Below are positions 23,895 to 41,309 of a DNA stretch of 64,000 bases, one piece after another. The stretch covers positions 5,425,445 through 5,489,444 of the forward strand of contig CM075852.1 of assembly GCA_037975125.1 (NCBI GenBank). Direction: 5' to 3'. Numbering within the stretch: position 1 is the stretch's first letter; every line of letters starts with the position of its first letter. Origin of the DNA: Latrodectus hesperus. Taxonomy: Eukaryota; Arthropoda; Arachnida; Araneae; Theridiidae. Made by a program: the position numbers and the translations under genes. The notes beneath the pieces are model-generated. The model did not search any database. It saw only the letters and a list, made by a program, of their open reading frames with translations, and was not told the origin of the DNA.

Positions 23895-24219
23895 TTTTTC
23901 CATTCAAATGTTCTTTAGCAAGAGAGTCCAGCAGATCAAAGGCGGATCACGTCCAAATTTGAAACACGTGAAGAGTGTCCAAACTGTCCACACAACCGCT
24001 TATCGTCCAGTATTGGACATTGATTTGTAGTGGCTCTCCTGCTGATAGAAAGAGTGTAAACTCTCTCTTTTCTTTCAGTGAGATAAAGAAAGGACTGAAA
24101 CTAGGACAAAGGAATTGATTTTAGTGAGAAATCTAAAACAGAGATTTAAATCGAACGTTTCTTTCAAAATGAATTTCGTGATAAATTGTCTTTTCCTCAG
24201 TAGAGATATGTCTGAGATC
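23895..24219 (+). repeat. Unidentified dispersed repeat, copy B
   Basis: The same-orientation, diverged partner of 12349-12670. CACGTG, the TGTCCAAACTGTCCA block and a pyrimidine tract ending in CAG (TCTTTTCCTCAG) are kept. Copy A has a GGTGAGT donor-like string after CTTATCG, whereas copy B has GTCCAGT there, so that element is not conserved. No common coding frame is seen. Confidence 0.75.
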
Positions 24220-27200
24220 AAAATTGGTTTAAAAAAATATACTATTTCAAGGTATGTTATAAAATGAGGAAAAAGTGGACTAAAACTCTTCCTTCCTCCT
24301 CAAACAAGTTAAAACTTTCCAATTTGATGAATTTAATATGACAAGAGTTTGAAAATTCAATCTATTTTTCTAAAGAAAAGAATAATACACATTTTCTTTC
24401 AAACTACAAAAAAAATCACATTACCTCTTTTAATATATTATATCTCTCACTTTTCATGTATATTTTTTCAATTTAGTTATAGAAATAATTATTTAATATA
24501 ATAGTTCATAACATAACATATCTATATTTCTTCCAACTCAAATCATTTTATATTTTATTTTTTAATACAGAACTAATTCAAACTTATTGATATGTTATTG
24601 AACACACTAATTTTCCATTATTCATTATTCCATTTAAAGTTTTAGTGAATTTTTATTGATTATTTCCACAATTCTTTCAAAATATCTGCTCAAATTTTGA
24701 TTTGTTTTGGCTTCAAATTAAAATCATCGATTCTTTCTAAAAAATTAAAAAGTAATGCTTCTATAAAAAATAAATAAATAAAAAATATTACTGAAAGGTA
24801 ACACAACATATTTAATGAGGATTATTCAATCATCATCTACCTTGAATATTGGGAATTTTCCTGAAATTTATAAAAATAATCATGTGGTATAAATCCAAAT
24901 TCAAATATTATTTATTAATGAACTGTGCACATTGATAGAAAATAGTACTTGATACAAATATAAACAGATTATTTTCTCTAGGAGAAATAAATATACAATA
25001 AAATAATTAAGAAAATATATTAAACAATTTATCAATAAAACTTTTATTTCTTAATAAAGCATATAGTCGAAATTTTATATTTTCTTAACAGAAAAGTTTT
25101 ATTTTAAAACAAGGAATTTCATTTCCTTTATATTTTGAGGTATTTGCTGAAAAATATCTACAGATATAAGATAAAGCCCATAACAAGATAAAAAGAGTAG
25201 TTACTTCCAAGAAATTTATTGCCATTTTGATAAGAGATGCGATATATTTTGTAAAATTGTATTGTTATAATATAAGATGCTGTTGGTACAAAATAAATAA
25301 TATTTCAATAACTTTGATTTAGTTATATATACATTTAAGTAACAAAATGTTTTGCTATTGTAAAAATGTGTTCAATTTTCTTATAAAATTTTTAATTTTT
25401 TAAAAATAAAAATTAAATATCTTTTTAAACATTTTTATAATTTTAATTTTTTTAAAAAAATAAAAGTTAATTTTATTTATTATTATATTTAATTTATTAT
25501 TGATAGAAAGCTTCAAAGAAGTAGTATTTCATTAAATTTTCTTCACATTCATATACGTTCTAATAACAAACTCTTTTGGTCTTGTATAAAAAAGTTAGAT
25601 ATTTTAATAAGAAATTTATTATATCAAAATGTTCAAACTGGCAAAATAAATTCCAACCAGGAAGGCAAATAAATAATTTGACATGTTAAATATAATGGCT
25701 TTTTATAATTTATATAGCTACAATTTATATAAGAAACTTGTAGATAGATTTAAAAATATCTTTACAATAATTTTATAGGATGTAAAATACATGTTTTTCT
25801 TTTATGTGATAATAATACCTTATATATATTATAGCAATGTATAAATAAATACAGACATATATGTCCATGTATCCGCATATTTTGTAATAAGTATAAATAA
25901 CTTCCTATCCAATGTTATTAATTTATCTTTAATTTACTTTATTTTTCAATTATGGCTTATCTAGCCCCCTCTCCCTCCCATTTAACAATGGGGGCTAAAC
26001 CATTTCCTTTTGAAAAATAAATTTAATTCGACTTAAAACTATTTTTAAATTTCTAAGATTAGAAATTAAACTCCTAATTCACTTCATTTTATAGTAGTAT
26101 CGTGCCACTTCATTCTTTAATTATATTAGCACCACTACATTCTTTATTTTCCTGACCCCATTACATTTTAAGTATTCTAACAAATAGAAAATTTCTCAAA
26201 GTAGTGTAATATAAAATAAAAAATTAAATGCAAGCATTTTTGCAAAATTGTACATTTTACTTGTCTTAGAATATCAAATGTCAAAAACATTTTCTTTGAA
26301 ATGTATAATTTTTTGTAAAACAAGTTATGGAAATATATATATGAAAGTCTGTCAAATTCTTTTATTAATTTTTTATTTTAAATTTCAAATATATAGCAGT
26401 CTTTTAATACCTCTTTGCTATTATTTAAATTTTCTTATGGAAAATGTTTTTCTTCAAACAATTCTTACATCTTTAAAAATACGCTTTTCATCTTTGTTTA
26501 CACGTACCTTCATACTTCCTTTGCTTAAATGTATATTGAATATTAGTTTACCCTGAAGCAAAAAAATTGTAAAGAATGTGAACTGATCATTTAAGGTCTA
26601 ACAATTTAGCAAATTAAGTTAAATTCATTGTTTTTGCTCAAGGATACAGATTAAAATTTTAAGCAATTTTAATATTAGAAAATATTTAAAAAATATTACT
26701 TAATTTATTATACATATTCCAAAAAATTAAAGCACCATTACAAACCTATGCATAATAACTAAAGGAATAAAATTTTTATATGTATTCCTAAATTTATTTT
26801 AAAAGATTAATATAAAATTAATTAAATCATGATATAAACCTTTTCTAAATTTGTTAATTAGTTTGACGATTCTAAGAAAATGAAACATCTTTGTATTTTG
26901 CATTTTGATCCATAAGTTAGTCAAAAATTGCTTTACAACTAAATTAAAAGCAAATCCTCAAATTTTTTACTAAAAGTTTTTTCACAAAATAAATGTGCTT
27001 TCATTACTCTGTTATGTTCTAAAGATAATTGGACCGTTTTTATTAATGTTTAAATATCTCTAAACTTCTAAATGTTTGTTTTCAAATTTTTAAGAAAGTT
27101 TAAATACTTTATTCTTTAAATTACTTACGAGTTATGTAACAGTTTTTAAGAGAAGCACTTTGCACGAATGAAAATAAGATTTTCACAAAATATTTTATGC

Positions 27201-30060
27201 ATAATTGAAGATCTTTTATGCATAAGTTTAATTTTATATATGATAGCATATTTAATGTTTACATGTTTAAATACATATAAATTATTGAGAAATGATGCAT
27301 CTTGTGAATTCCATGAAATAAATATTATAAATAAATACTACAAAGTAAATAACTTAATGGACCATTATAAATCATATTTGATTATTTATAAGAAATGTAA
27401 TAAATTTTATAGTTTGAAATCTGTTCCCTAAACATTATTTAATTTATATTTTAATATTTAATTTTGCATTTGAGTAGAAAAATAAAGAAATATATACTTA
27501 AATATACATTTCCTATGCTAGAGAAGTTTTGATCTTAGTAGACGAGTCGTTCTAAATAATTAATTTTTCTTTATTATCAAAATTATGAATTCATTTTTTA
27601 ATAATCAGTATTATTAATGCTTCCAAAATTGATTTAAACTCCAAGGATTTATTGTAACGGCTTACATTTCTAAGTTTGGAAAGAGGGAAATTATATTTTC
27701 TTTTTTTTACTGTTTTACATTATTGAAATAGCTAATATTAAGAAAATACATTTGTTATCTTAAATTCATTATAATATATTCAATAATATTTATATGATCT
27801 AAATTTTCCATTATATGCTTTATTATAAACATGATTTGATTTCCAATAATTTAATAGAGTATGAATTAATCTGAAATTCAAATAAATTTATTTTTTATAC
27901 TTTTTATGTATATCTTATTGTTCAAATGATTCTGTATCAATTTTGTTAGCATATACTATATAAAAATATTCAAAAAGAGAATACATTAAGACAAATTGTC
28001 AAAATATGCAACAAAGTCCCATGTGATATATGCAAAAGCTATTTTTCTTTGCACAAAATCTAGGAAACTTCCGAAAATGTCATATTTTTGTTGAGTCAAG
28101 TTTATACGAAACATTTATTGGAAATGACCTGTGATAAAACTGACTTCGAACAGAAATAGCCATGGTGATAAGACTCTCAATTGAGAAATGACTGATAAGA
28201 CGAGTGGGCAGAGAAATCCCTATATCTGGCTTAGAGGAAAAGAACGAAATGTCTGAAAGCTAAAGAAGCAACAAGATGTTGAATGATAAAACGTGCCTAG
28301 TGTACGATATGCTTCTTTCAAAAGTTAGTGAAATAGTAGGGAATTCAGAAGGATTTCTTATATACTAATGGCTTATACGTGCCTTTCCTCTTAAAATTAA
28401 GCCACATTGACTCATAATCATAAATTCCAAACTTCACATTTCCAGAAAATATTATGATTTTATAAATAAATAAATAAATAAAACAATTTCTATAATATTT
28501 CCTGAAGAATTACTTAAAAATTTATTTTAAAAATAATTACTTATAAATACCTTTAATCATAGAAAATATGCACAGACTAGATGCTAATTGGAAATGAAAA
28601 TTTAAAATTTTGAAATAAATTTTCTTTAAGAATTAGAATAAATTTACATTTATAAAATTTACTTCCTTAAATGTACAGTTTTTATCCTAAATTTTCTATC
28701 TTAAGCAAATTTATTGAATAATTATTACATTTTATAGTAATAATTGCGAATTAAAAGTATAAGATTAATCGTAAACATATTTGAAGCTTTATTTAAATTT
28801 ATATTTCTATATTTATATCTATTTTTTTATTTCATTTCATTTATTTTTTTAATTTTTCTGTCCTTTTCATAACTTTGCTCTGGGTAATTTTAAGTATTAG
28901 TAAAAATATTTGTATTCATTTTTCAAAATGCTACTGATGAACTATACTATAAACTTGAGTATTCCAGATACAATATACTGTTGTTGAGTTCCAAATATAG
29001 TTGCAAATAAACATGTTTGATAGAAAAGTAATGCAATAAAATATTGAAAGCCACAGTAAAAGTCTCTCGTAATAGCATAATTTTTTTTGTTCTAAAATTA
29101 TTTTTCACTGATTTAGAAATATTTTCTGTGCCTCTCGATATATTCAAATATAATCACAAAATATCATATTTTTACCTAAATTGAAATGTAATAAACATTT
29201 AGTTAAAAAATATCTTTTTTAAAAAATTAATAAGTTTTATATGCATAATAATTTCTAACGTAATCTAGCCTAAGCAAAACAAACTATTCAAATGACTGAA
29301 ATGAAACAGAATGTTTTCTTTACAAATTCATTGTGTAACCAGAATTTCACAACTAAATATCAAATATATTTTGCATAGATTTTTATAAAATATAAAATTT
29401 ATGAAATGAAACTAATTTATTTTTACCTTGTGAAAAATATGTATGTATAAGGGTAAAAATATTTGTAATACATTAAACATTTGCTTTAATATTAAGAACT
29501 AAGAATATATTAATATTGTCATATTTCAGTTAATTAATATTTATGTATTTAAGTAAATTTTAAATATTTTGCAGTTATCTTTTAAAGATTAAATTTAATA
29601 TACCATGGTCAAATATATTATATTGAAGAGAAAATACAGCAAAGTAAACACATTTACAGACTAATGAATCTTATACCATAGAATGATAAAAATGCCTGAT
29701 AGAAATTTTTCTCTTATACAAATATTTTTTTATCAGAAAAAGAGTTTACCTAAAAATAAACCTAAATTCCTGCATCATGTAATTCGTAGAATTTCAATGA
29801 GTTCGACAAGAATGATGGTAAAAAAGTACATGCACACTTATAACTTATCTGATTATTTGATTTATCTCCTTAATAAAAATAGTTGCTTTATTCTTATTAT
29901 TCATTCTAAATAAGTTAAATGTTGCCGTAAAACGTCAATTGCTACTATCTTTAACACTTTAATCAGAAAACTAGAATTATAAGAACATAATAAATTATCA
30001 TTTATATCTAAGTAATATTGATTTTGTTTTTAAAAATTTATGTGAAGAAATTGAAATTTT
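24220..30060. other. AT-rich sequence, no gene seen
   Basis: Almost 6 kb without a recognisable feature. Minor oddities are paired G/C runs at 25962-25997 (TAGCCCCC ... GGGGGCTA) and a less AT-rich patch at 28100-28300 without an interpretable frame. Open frames here have random-like AT-rich composition. Confidence 0.6.
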
Positions 30061-30129
30061 GAAAGACGCACCCTACTGACTTAAATTTACATAGTAAAGG
30101 CATAGCGAGCTTGGCTTGTCCAAGTGTCA
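30061..30129 (-). repeat. Dispersed repeat, copy 2 of an inverted pair
   Basis: The reverse complement of this 69-base segment aligns end to end with 8206-8274, including the identical TGACACTTGGACAAGCCAAG start and the AAGTCAG and GTCTTTC blocks. It lies 22 kb away in opposite orientation. Confidence 0.75.
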
Positions 30130-30689
<560 letters not shown>

Positions 30690-30987
30690 TTCCAATCACA
30701 AAATTATTACTAAACATTGTATTTATAATTTTAATTTGTCATTATCTGAATCTCAAAGAATTACCATGTTACCATGTTAATTTATTATGTTTCAAACTAT
30801 CATTCGTACAAACCATTAACGCCTTTTCTTAATGATTTCTTAGTACTAATGAATTAGTTTGAATTTTCTTGAATTCATGCTAGATTCCTTAAGTATCTTT
30901 ACAACGCTATCAATCTGCTGCATCAGATCAACCGTATCAGAAATTTTCATCTGTTGTATCAGATCTATAAAACAAATCGTCAATATA

Positions 30988-31011
30988 CCGTCAACCCTCC
31001 TATAACGCGGT
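30988..31011 (+). repeat. Left terminal inverted repeat of the Tigger-type element
   Basis: CCGTCAACCCTCCTATAACG plus CGGT, adjacent to a TA target dinucleotide. It differs from the right repeat at two positions. Confidence 0.88.
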
Positions 31012-31677
31012 ATTCTCAGAACACGGTTTCCATATAACGCGGAAATGAAATTGCGACAGCCCTCCTATAACGCGGTATTTTTACAGCGCGGTTTCCGTTC
31101 AACAACGTCCCATCAGTTTTTCCGGGCACCCAATGAACGGTTTTAACTGGATATGGTTATATAAATATTCAAGCTTATCTCTTAGCAACTTTACGGCATC
31201 GGTTTCAGTCGTCTCAGAGCTCTTTCACAGTACGTCTCGTTGGTGACCAATTCTTTCTAAAATATTGTCTGTACCTTCCATTCGCTTAGCTTTTTGCTGT
31301 TTAATTTGTGGTTCATAATTGGATAACATTACACAATACTGTAAGTAATATTCTTCATTTGTTCTAATATAATAATCACCCTAGATTTTTAATGTAATTA
31401 TTACTAACCTAAGTAATTATTAATTTTAGATTTGCATCACGTCAAACACAAAAGAAACAAAAAAAGGATTAAAAAGAAAAATTATATCGCTTGATGATAA
31501 AATCCAAATTTTAAATCGTTTAGAAGGCGGGGAAAAATATCTTTGTTGCAAAATCAAAATCAGCAAATCTGAATGAATCTACAATTCGAACCATAAAGAA
31601 AAATGCAGGTAATAGAAGGTAATCTGTAGCAAATGGCTGCCCGTTAGGTACGAAACGTGTTACTTGCACACGAAATT

Positions 31678-31691
31678 CTAATATGATTAAA
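31678..31691 (+). repeat. Left target-site duplication of the nested SINE
   Basis: CTAATATGATTAAA, repeated at 31846-31859 as CTAATAAGATTAAA (13 of 14 identical). It lies in the transposase frame. Confidence 0.8.
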
Positions 31692-31845
31692 CGCTCTTGC
31701 CTTCGGTTCAACAGTTTGTGGGTTCGAATACCACCTCGGGCAGAGATGTTTGTCATGGTTCGGAATCCACTTTTAGCCGTAGGTCCCGGTCTAATTAGCC
31801 CTCGTGTGGAAAAAATGACCGTTGAGCGACAAATAAACAAACCAG
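31692..31845 (+). mobile_element. 5'-truncated tRNA-derived SINE nested in the Tigger transposase
   Basis: The insert retains the 3' half of a tRNA-like head, with B box GGTTCGAATAC at 31721-31731 and no A box. A tRNA-unrelated body follows and ends in the A-rich ACAAATAAACAAACCAG. A 14-bp duplication with one mismatch flanks it. The transposase frame resumes in phase after the right duplication (ATTAAAATGGAGCGG). The insert happens to read open, which is why a longer frame spans it. The body after the B box (GGGCAGAGATGTTTGT) resembles that of the 11643-11951 SINE, suggesting related families. Confidence 0.8.
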
Positions 31846-31859
31846 CTAATAAGATTAAA
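31846..31859 (+). repeat. Right target-site duplication of the nested SINE
   Basis: CTAATAAGATTAAA, the partner of 31678-31691. Confidence 0.8.
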
Positions 31860-32266
31860 ATGGAGCGGACGTTAATGATGGGATTGGAAGACTGTATAGC
31901 TAAAAAGATTCCTATCAGTGGAAATCTTACCAAGCAAAAAGCAATTAAAATCTACGTATATTTAAGGAATATTGGGCATTCTTATGCAGGGCTAGAAAAT
32001 CATTCGTTTGTCGCAAGTAAAGGATGGTTTGAAAAACTAAAAAAAAGGTAGACATAGCACAATATTAAGTTTCAAAGAGAACAAGCCACAGCAGATGCTG
32101 AGGCTGCCGAAAATTATAAGCTAGAACTAGCTAGAATTTTCAATGAAGTAGGTTATTCACCTGATCAGATTTTTAACACTGATGAGACGGCATTATATTG
32201 GTTAAAACTACCATCTAGGACCTTCACTTTGAAAAATCAAAGGCTCTCTTTTTGAAAAATAAAAGG

Positions 32267-32301
32267 CCTGATTTTTCAAAGGTTCACTTTGAAAAATCAG
32301 G
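32267..32301. repeat. 15-bp perfect hairpin inside the transposase gene
   Basis: CCTGATTTTTCAAAG (32267-32281) and CTTTGAAAAATCAGG (32287-32301) flank a 5-base loop. The block TTCACTTTGAAAAATCA occurs twice (32223 and 32283) with an inverted copy between. The extra ~60 bases therefore look like a templated snap-back duplication within the old reading frame. Confidence 0.85.
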
Positions 32302-33681
32302 GTTTAAACCTTCAAACGAACGTATCCCCCTTCATGTGTGCAGCAATCTACAGGGAGCCTGATGATAAAACCAATGATAATAAAACCGTTCTTCAACTTC
32401 CGTGTGATGAAAAACATTAATAAAACCCAATTTCCTGGATTCTGGCGATTTAATAAAAAAGCTGGGATGACTCAAGATTTGCTTAAGGATTGGTTTTATG
32501 ATTGTTTTTATACCGGCAGTGGAAACCTATACGATGGAAAAAAATATTTGTATTTCAAAGTTTTATTGGTTCTTGATAACTCTGGTTGCCACAATATAGA
32601 CCTGGGTCATCAAAATGTGAAAATTGTCTTCCTTTCTCCTAACTGCTCGTGATTAATACAACCTTTGAACCAAGAATTCAAACTTTAAAAATGTACTTCC
32701 CACGCCAACTTTTCCAAACCATTTTCGACATATTAGAAAATTGTGAAAATAAAACTCTTATTCAAGTATGGATGGAATTTTCTATTTTAGATTGTATTAG
32801 AATCGCGTCATCAAATTGCCGGAAATTAAACCATCAACGCTTAATGCGTGTTGGAAATCTCTTTTACTTCAAATAGTTCAAGCAATTCAAGATGATTCTA
32901 CTATTTGACTCTCAGTTACGGGTAAACATTGCTTCTTGTTAAGCGATGAAGAATTTGCAGTAAGCCAATAGGGTACAAGAGAACTAGTACTCGGGGAAGA
33001 AAGCTTAGATGAGGAAGAACTGATGGAATTAATTGATGCACCCACCTCAAATGCATTGGTAAACGAAAATAAAAACGAATGGGTGCCAAATCTCCATTTA
33101 CAAGTTGTGAAAAAAGGCTATATTTAGCTACAGAATTAGATTTTCATTTCATTCAAACTGATCATTCAATGGTTATATGCGCAAAGTTTAAAAGAGAGTT
33201 AAGAAATTGCTTAGCTCTCTATAGAGAAGTTTTAGTGGAGTTAGAAAAAGAGCTACAATTGAAAATCAATGTGAAGATGAACCAAGTGAGGAAGACATTT
33301 CGTTCATTAAGAGAAGGCGACTCATATCTGACAGCGAGGATGAATGTTGAAAGATTACATAACTTTACAAAAGTCTTTCTTGTTTTTGTTGTAAAACAGT
33401 TATTTTAGTTTAGTTCCTGTTTCATTTTATTTATCATTTCCTTATATGAACTCTTTAATTCAATGAAAATAATTTATAATTTATCTTGCCTTTTGTATTT
33501 ATTGGTTTTCACATAACGCGGTACGAATGATGTGATTTGTACTAATCCTGAGTTTCTTATAGCGCGTTTTCCATACAAAGCGGTAGACGGTTTCCATAGA
33601 ACGCGCTATGAATTAGCCTGGTTTGTACGATTAAATCCGAGTTTCCTATAGCGCGCTTTCCATATAACGCGGTACGCACTC

Positions 33682-33705
33682 ACCGCGTTATAGGAGGCTT
33701 GACAG
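33682..33705 (-). repeat. Right terminal inverted repeat of the Tigger-type element
   Basis: The reverse complement begins CTGTCAAGCCTCCTATAACG. TA follows at 33706-33707. Confidence 0.88.
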
Positions 33706-33707
33706 TA

Positions 33708-34989
33708 TAATATTTTATCAAATATTTCCAACACTTTGGACTCATTTTTGCAAACTCTAAAATGTGGTGGAACAACCTTCAGTTGTGGTGGACATAATAA
33801 ATAGACTTGTCACTCCAGATGGTACTCCGTATATTTTCTGACCTTTAAAACCAAAGCTATTTCTTATCCAAATTATTAAACAACAAAAATCTCGAAAGTT
33901 ATCTGTCTTTCTCTGTAATTTAAGATTTATTTTAGGTCTTCTCAATGTAGATACTATTTTATGGATACGAAATGTTAAAATTATATACAAAATACTAAAA
34001 TTTCAATTTGGATCAGATAGTTATTTGAAGATTTAATTTTAGTTTTTGGCGATGCATCATAACTCAATCCTCACTTTTGCTGTTTGCTTATTTTTCCACA
34101 TTATGGACCTATGTGGTATATAATAGCAATTGTACCTACTTTCTAAATAACCGTTATTTAATTATTCCTTTTTCAATTTACTCTTTAATACTGTTATTAT
34201 ATTCATTTTTGAAAAGGGGACTTTTCCTTTTATTTTGTTATCCAAGTAATGCTTACTTTCAATCGATAAAGTTATCCGTAAGTTATGATTTATTATATTT
34301 CCATAAAAATGTTTCATATATATATTTCAAGTTATGAAAAGGATTGAAGGATATCTAAATCCACTTTAAAATGTTTCTATTGTTAATTTCAATTCCTACT
34401 GAATCCGATTTATAGAAATCATGTAAGTCAAAAACTTTCAATTCCTATCTTAACACATATAAAGCATTAATTTTTTATTTATTTTGTTTGATTTTACCCA
34501 TTAAAAAAGCAAAGATCTCAGGAGAAATGAATAAGTTACTTTTTATTTTTACAGTGCTTCCATGTTTTATATCTCAGAAGTATTCCGCTTCAAGTAATAA
34601 ATTTACTTTTTCCTTGGGTGGACTTGTTTCGGTAAGTTCCCAAGCCAAGTCATAAATTTCTCAATAACTTGACAACTGGAAGGACTTTGGAGAGGTAAAC
34701 CAAAGATCATATCTGTATCCATATCCTGTATATAACCTCAACTAAAATGTTAACGCGAGCATAATTTTTATTTTTTTCAAATAGTATGCTTTAAACTTTT
34801 TCGTCTCCTTGACAGCTTCCAAACGAATAAATTGTTAAGCGCACTTAAAGTAAATTTGGTAAAATATATATTGGTAATTTTAGTTCAGAAGTCAAAGTTT
34901 TCGTTATATAAGACATCTCTGATCTTTTATATATAAAATTTTTTTTTACCAATTTTGATTTAGTTTCATTTTTAACTATTACAGAACAA
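33708..34989. other. AT-rich sequence, no gene seen
   Basis: No feature recognised. The slightly GC-richer stretch around 34610-34720 has no interpretable frame. Confidence 0.6.
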
Positions 34990-35075
34990 GTTTGTAATAA
35001 TACTTTTTTTTGATTTGGAATTATTAGAATGAGTTTGTAATAATACTTTTTTTGATTTGGAATTATTAGAATAAG
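34990..35075. repeat. 43-bp tandem duplication
   Basis: Two consecutive copies of GTTTGTAATAATACT(T)nGATTTGG plus AATTATTAGAAT differ in T-run length (8 versus 7) and one or two bases. Confidence 0.92.
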
Positions 35076-35524
35076 TTGCTGTGTCACTCTTTATTTATAT
35101 TTCGCTCTTTAGAATTATAAAAGTATAAGAACGAAAAAACTTAAAAGTGAAACTTTAAAGAGAAACTGTAACCAATCTTTATATGGGACTAATTTTATTC
35201 TACTCAACAAGCAAATAAGATTTTAAAAATTAATAATATCTACAATTTTTTTTTAAATTTTAGTCGTTTTTGTTGGAGTATTTAAGAAATTTAGATGATT
35301 CGCGTGTTAATCATTTCTACAAAATATTTTAACATGCATTAAAAATCGAGGGTAATGATTTAAAATTATTTGAATGCACATTTTTGTTCCTTACTAAAGA
35401 AAGACTACGGTATAATGTTTCCATAGTTTTTCACATTTTGAATTATTTATCATTAAAATAGCATCAAAAAATTCAGATTCCAGTTTTAAGAATTCCATTA
35501 ATTCAAATATTTTAAAGGTATGCT

Positions 35525-36100
35525 CTTTCGAATCTTCTTTGACATGGAGAAAGCATGCTTTTTATGGAGTTCAATAGTTAAATCTTGAAGAAGAAATTTT
35601 AAGATAATTGGATTTTCTCAAAACCCAGTCATAACTCTATCACTTGAAATATTTATTAAATTTAAATTGCTTATAATGATTTTCATTTGACCATAGAGTT
35701 AATGTAACAAATATACTTTACATGAATGTTTAACAGGTTTTTAATTTAATAATTGATTCATATGGTTACTAGAAATTATGCCTTCACCAATCTTTAATGA
35801 ATATATGAAAAGACCATACTAATCTTTAATGAATTTTATACAACAGTAAAACAAACAGAATAAAATTAAAGGGTACTTTTAATCTTGACCAGGTAGCCAA
35901 ATCAACGGGCAAACCCTGAGTTAACATTCAAGACTTTTTGAAAAGTTGTCAAAAATACTGCAGAGGGACTATCTACGATTACTTGACACATCATCTAAAT
36001 AAAATAGGCATTCTTATGCCCTTAATTTGTGTCAACTTTGTAATTCAGGAACTATGAATCCAGATCATCTTCTTGTATGTTCAAAATTAGATTAAGGTTT
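35525..36100 (+). pseudogene. Scattered reverse-transcriptase and cysteine/histidine relics
   Basis: At 35525-35560 the string RIFFDMEKAC resembles the IFFDIEKAYD motif around the first catalytic Asp of jockey-like reverse transcriptases. At 36028-36085, CQLCNSGTMNPDHLLVCSKL fits the C-x2-C...H...C end of such polyproteins. The two lie only 500 bases apart, whereas an intact element would have well over 1 kb between them. Either an internal deletion occurred or these are separate scraps. Several stops intervene. Each motif is short. Confidence 0.4.
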
Positions 36101-41270
<5,170 letters not shown>

Positions 41271-41271
41271 T

Positions 41272-41309
41272 AACAGTTACAAAGGTCCTTATGTACCTTT
41301 GTAACTGTT
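41272..41309. repeat. 15-bp perfect hairpin abutting a TA array
   Basis: AACAGTTACAAAGGT (41272-41286) and ACCTTTGTAACTGTT (41295-41309) flank the loop CCTTATGT. The hairpin starts three bases after the microsatellite. It may be the terminal hairpin of a small foldback or Helitron-type element, but no other end was found. Confidence 0.88.

Larger units (their letters stand above)
31441..33408 (+). pseudogene. Tigger-type transposase pseudogene (CENP-B HTH plus DDE domain)
   Basis: The order of recognisable pieces fits Tigger/jerky transposases. First comes an N-terminal helix-turn-helix (31450-31610: KRKIISLDDKIQILNRLEGG, then, after a frame change, NLNESTIRTIKKNA). A second DNA-binding region follows (31857-32050: MERTLMMGLEDC, SFVASKGWFEKLKKR). 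The DDE domain starts near 32090. The first catalytic Asp lies in FNTDET and the second in LLVLDNSGCHN. The third position, normally PLDQG in this family, reads PLNQE, an Asp to Asn change. There are at least three frame changes, several stops, a nested SINE (31692-31845) and a hairpin-templated insertion (about 32240-32301). The acidic C-terminal tail can be followed to about 33400. No active protein is expected. Confidence 0.85.
30988..33705 (+). mobile_element. Tigger/pogo-type DNA transposon, complete but inactive
   Basis: A 2.7-kb element bounded by 24-bp inverted repeats, with TA dinucleotides outside both ends (30986-30987 and 33706-33707) as expected for the IS630-Tc1-mariner superfamily. 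The repeats match at 22 of 24 positions around CCTCCTATAACGCGGT. Both ends carry several further copies of ATAACGCGGT-type motifs: 31035, 31067 and 31087 at the left, and roughly 33515-33660 at the right. These would suit multiple transposase binding. The left end is partly duplicated with a 65-base period. The interior encodes a CENP-B-like transposase broken by frameshifts, stops, a SINE and a hairpin insertion. Full length but genetically dead. Confidence 0.88.

Noticed and set aside
31520..31933. 137-codon minus-strand frame containing ARGGIRTHKLLNRRQ
   Set aside because: It is antisense across a SINE and a Tigger pseudogene, a familiar artefact of SINE B-box regions.
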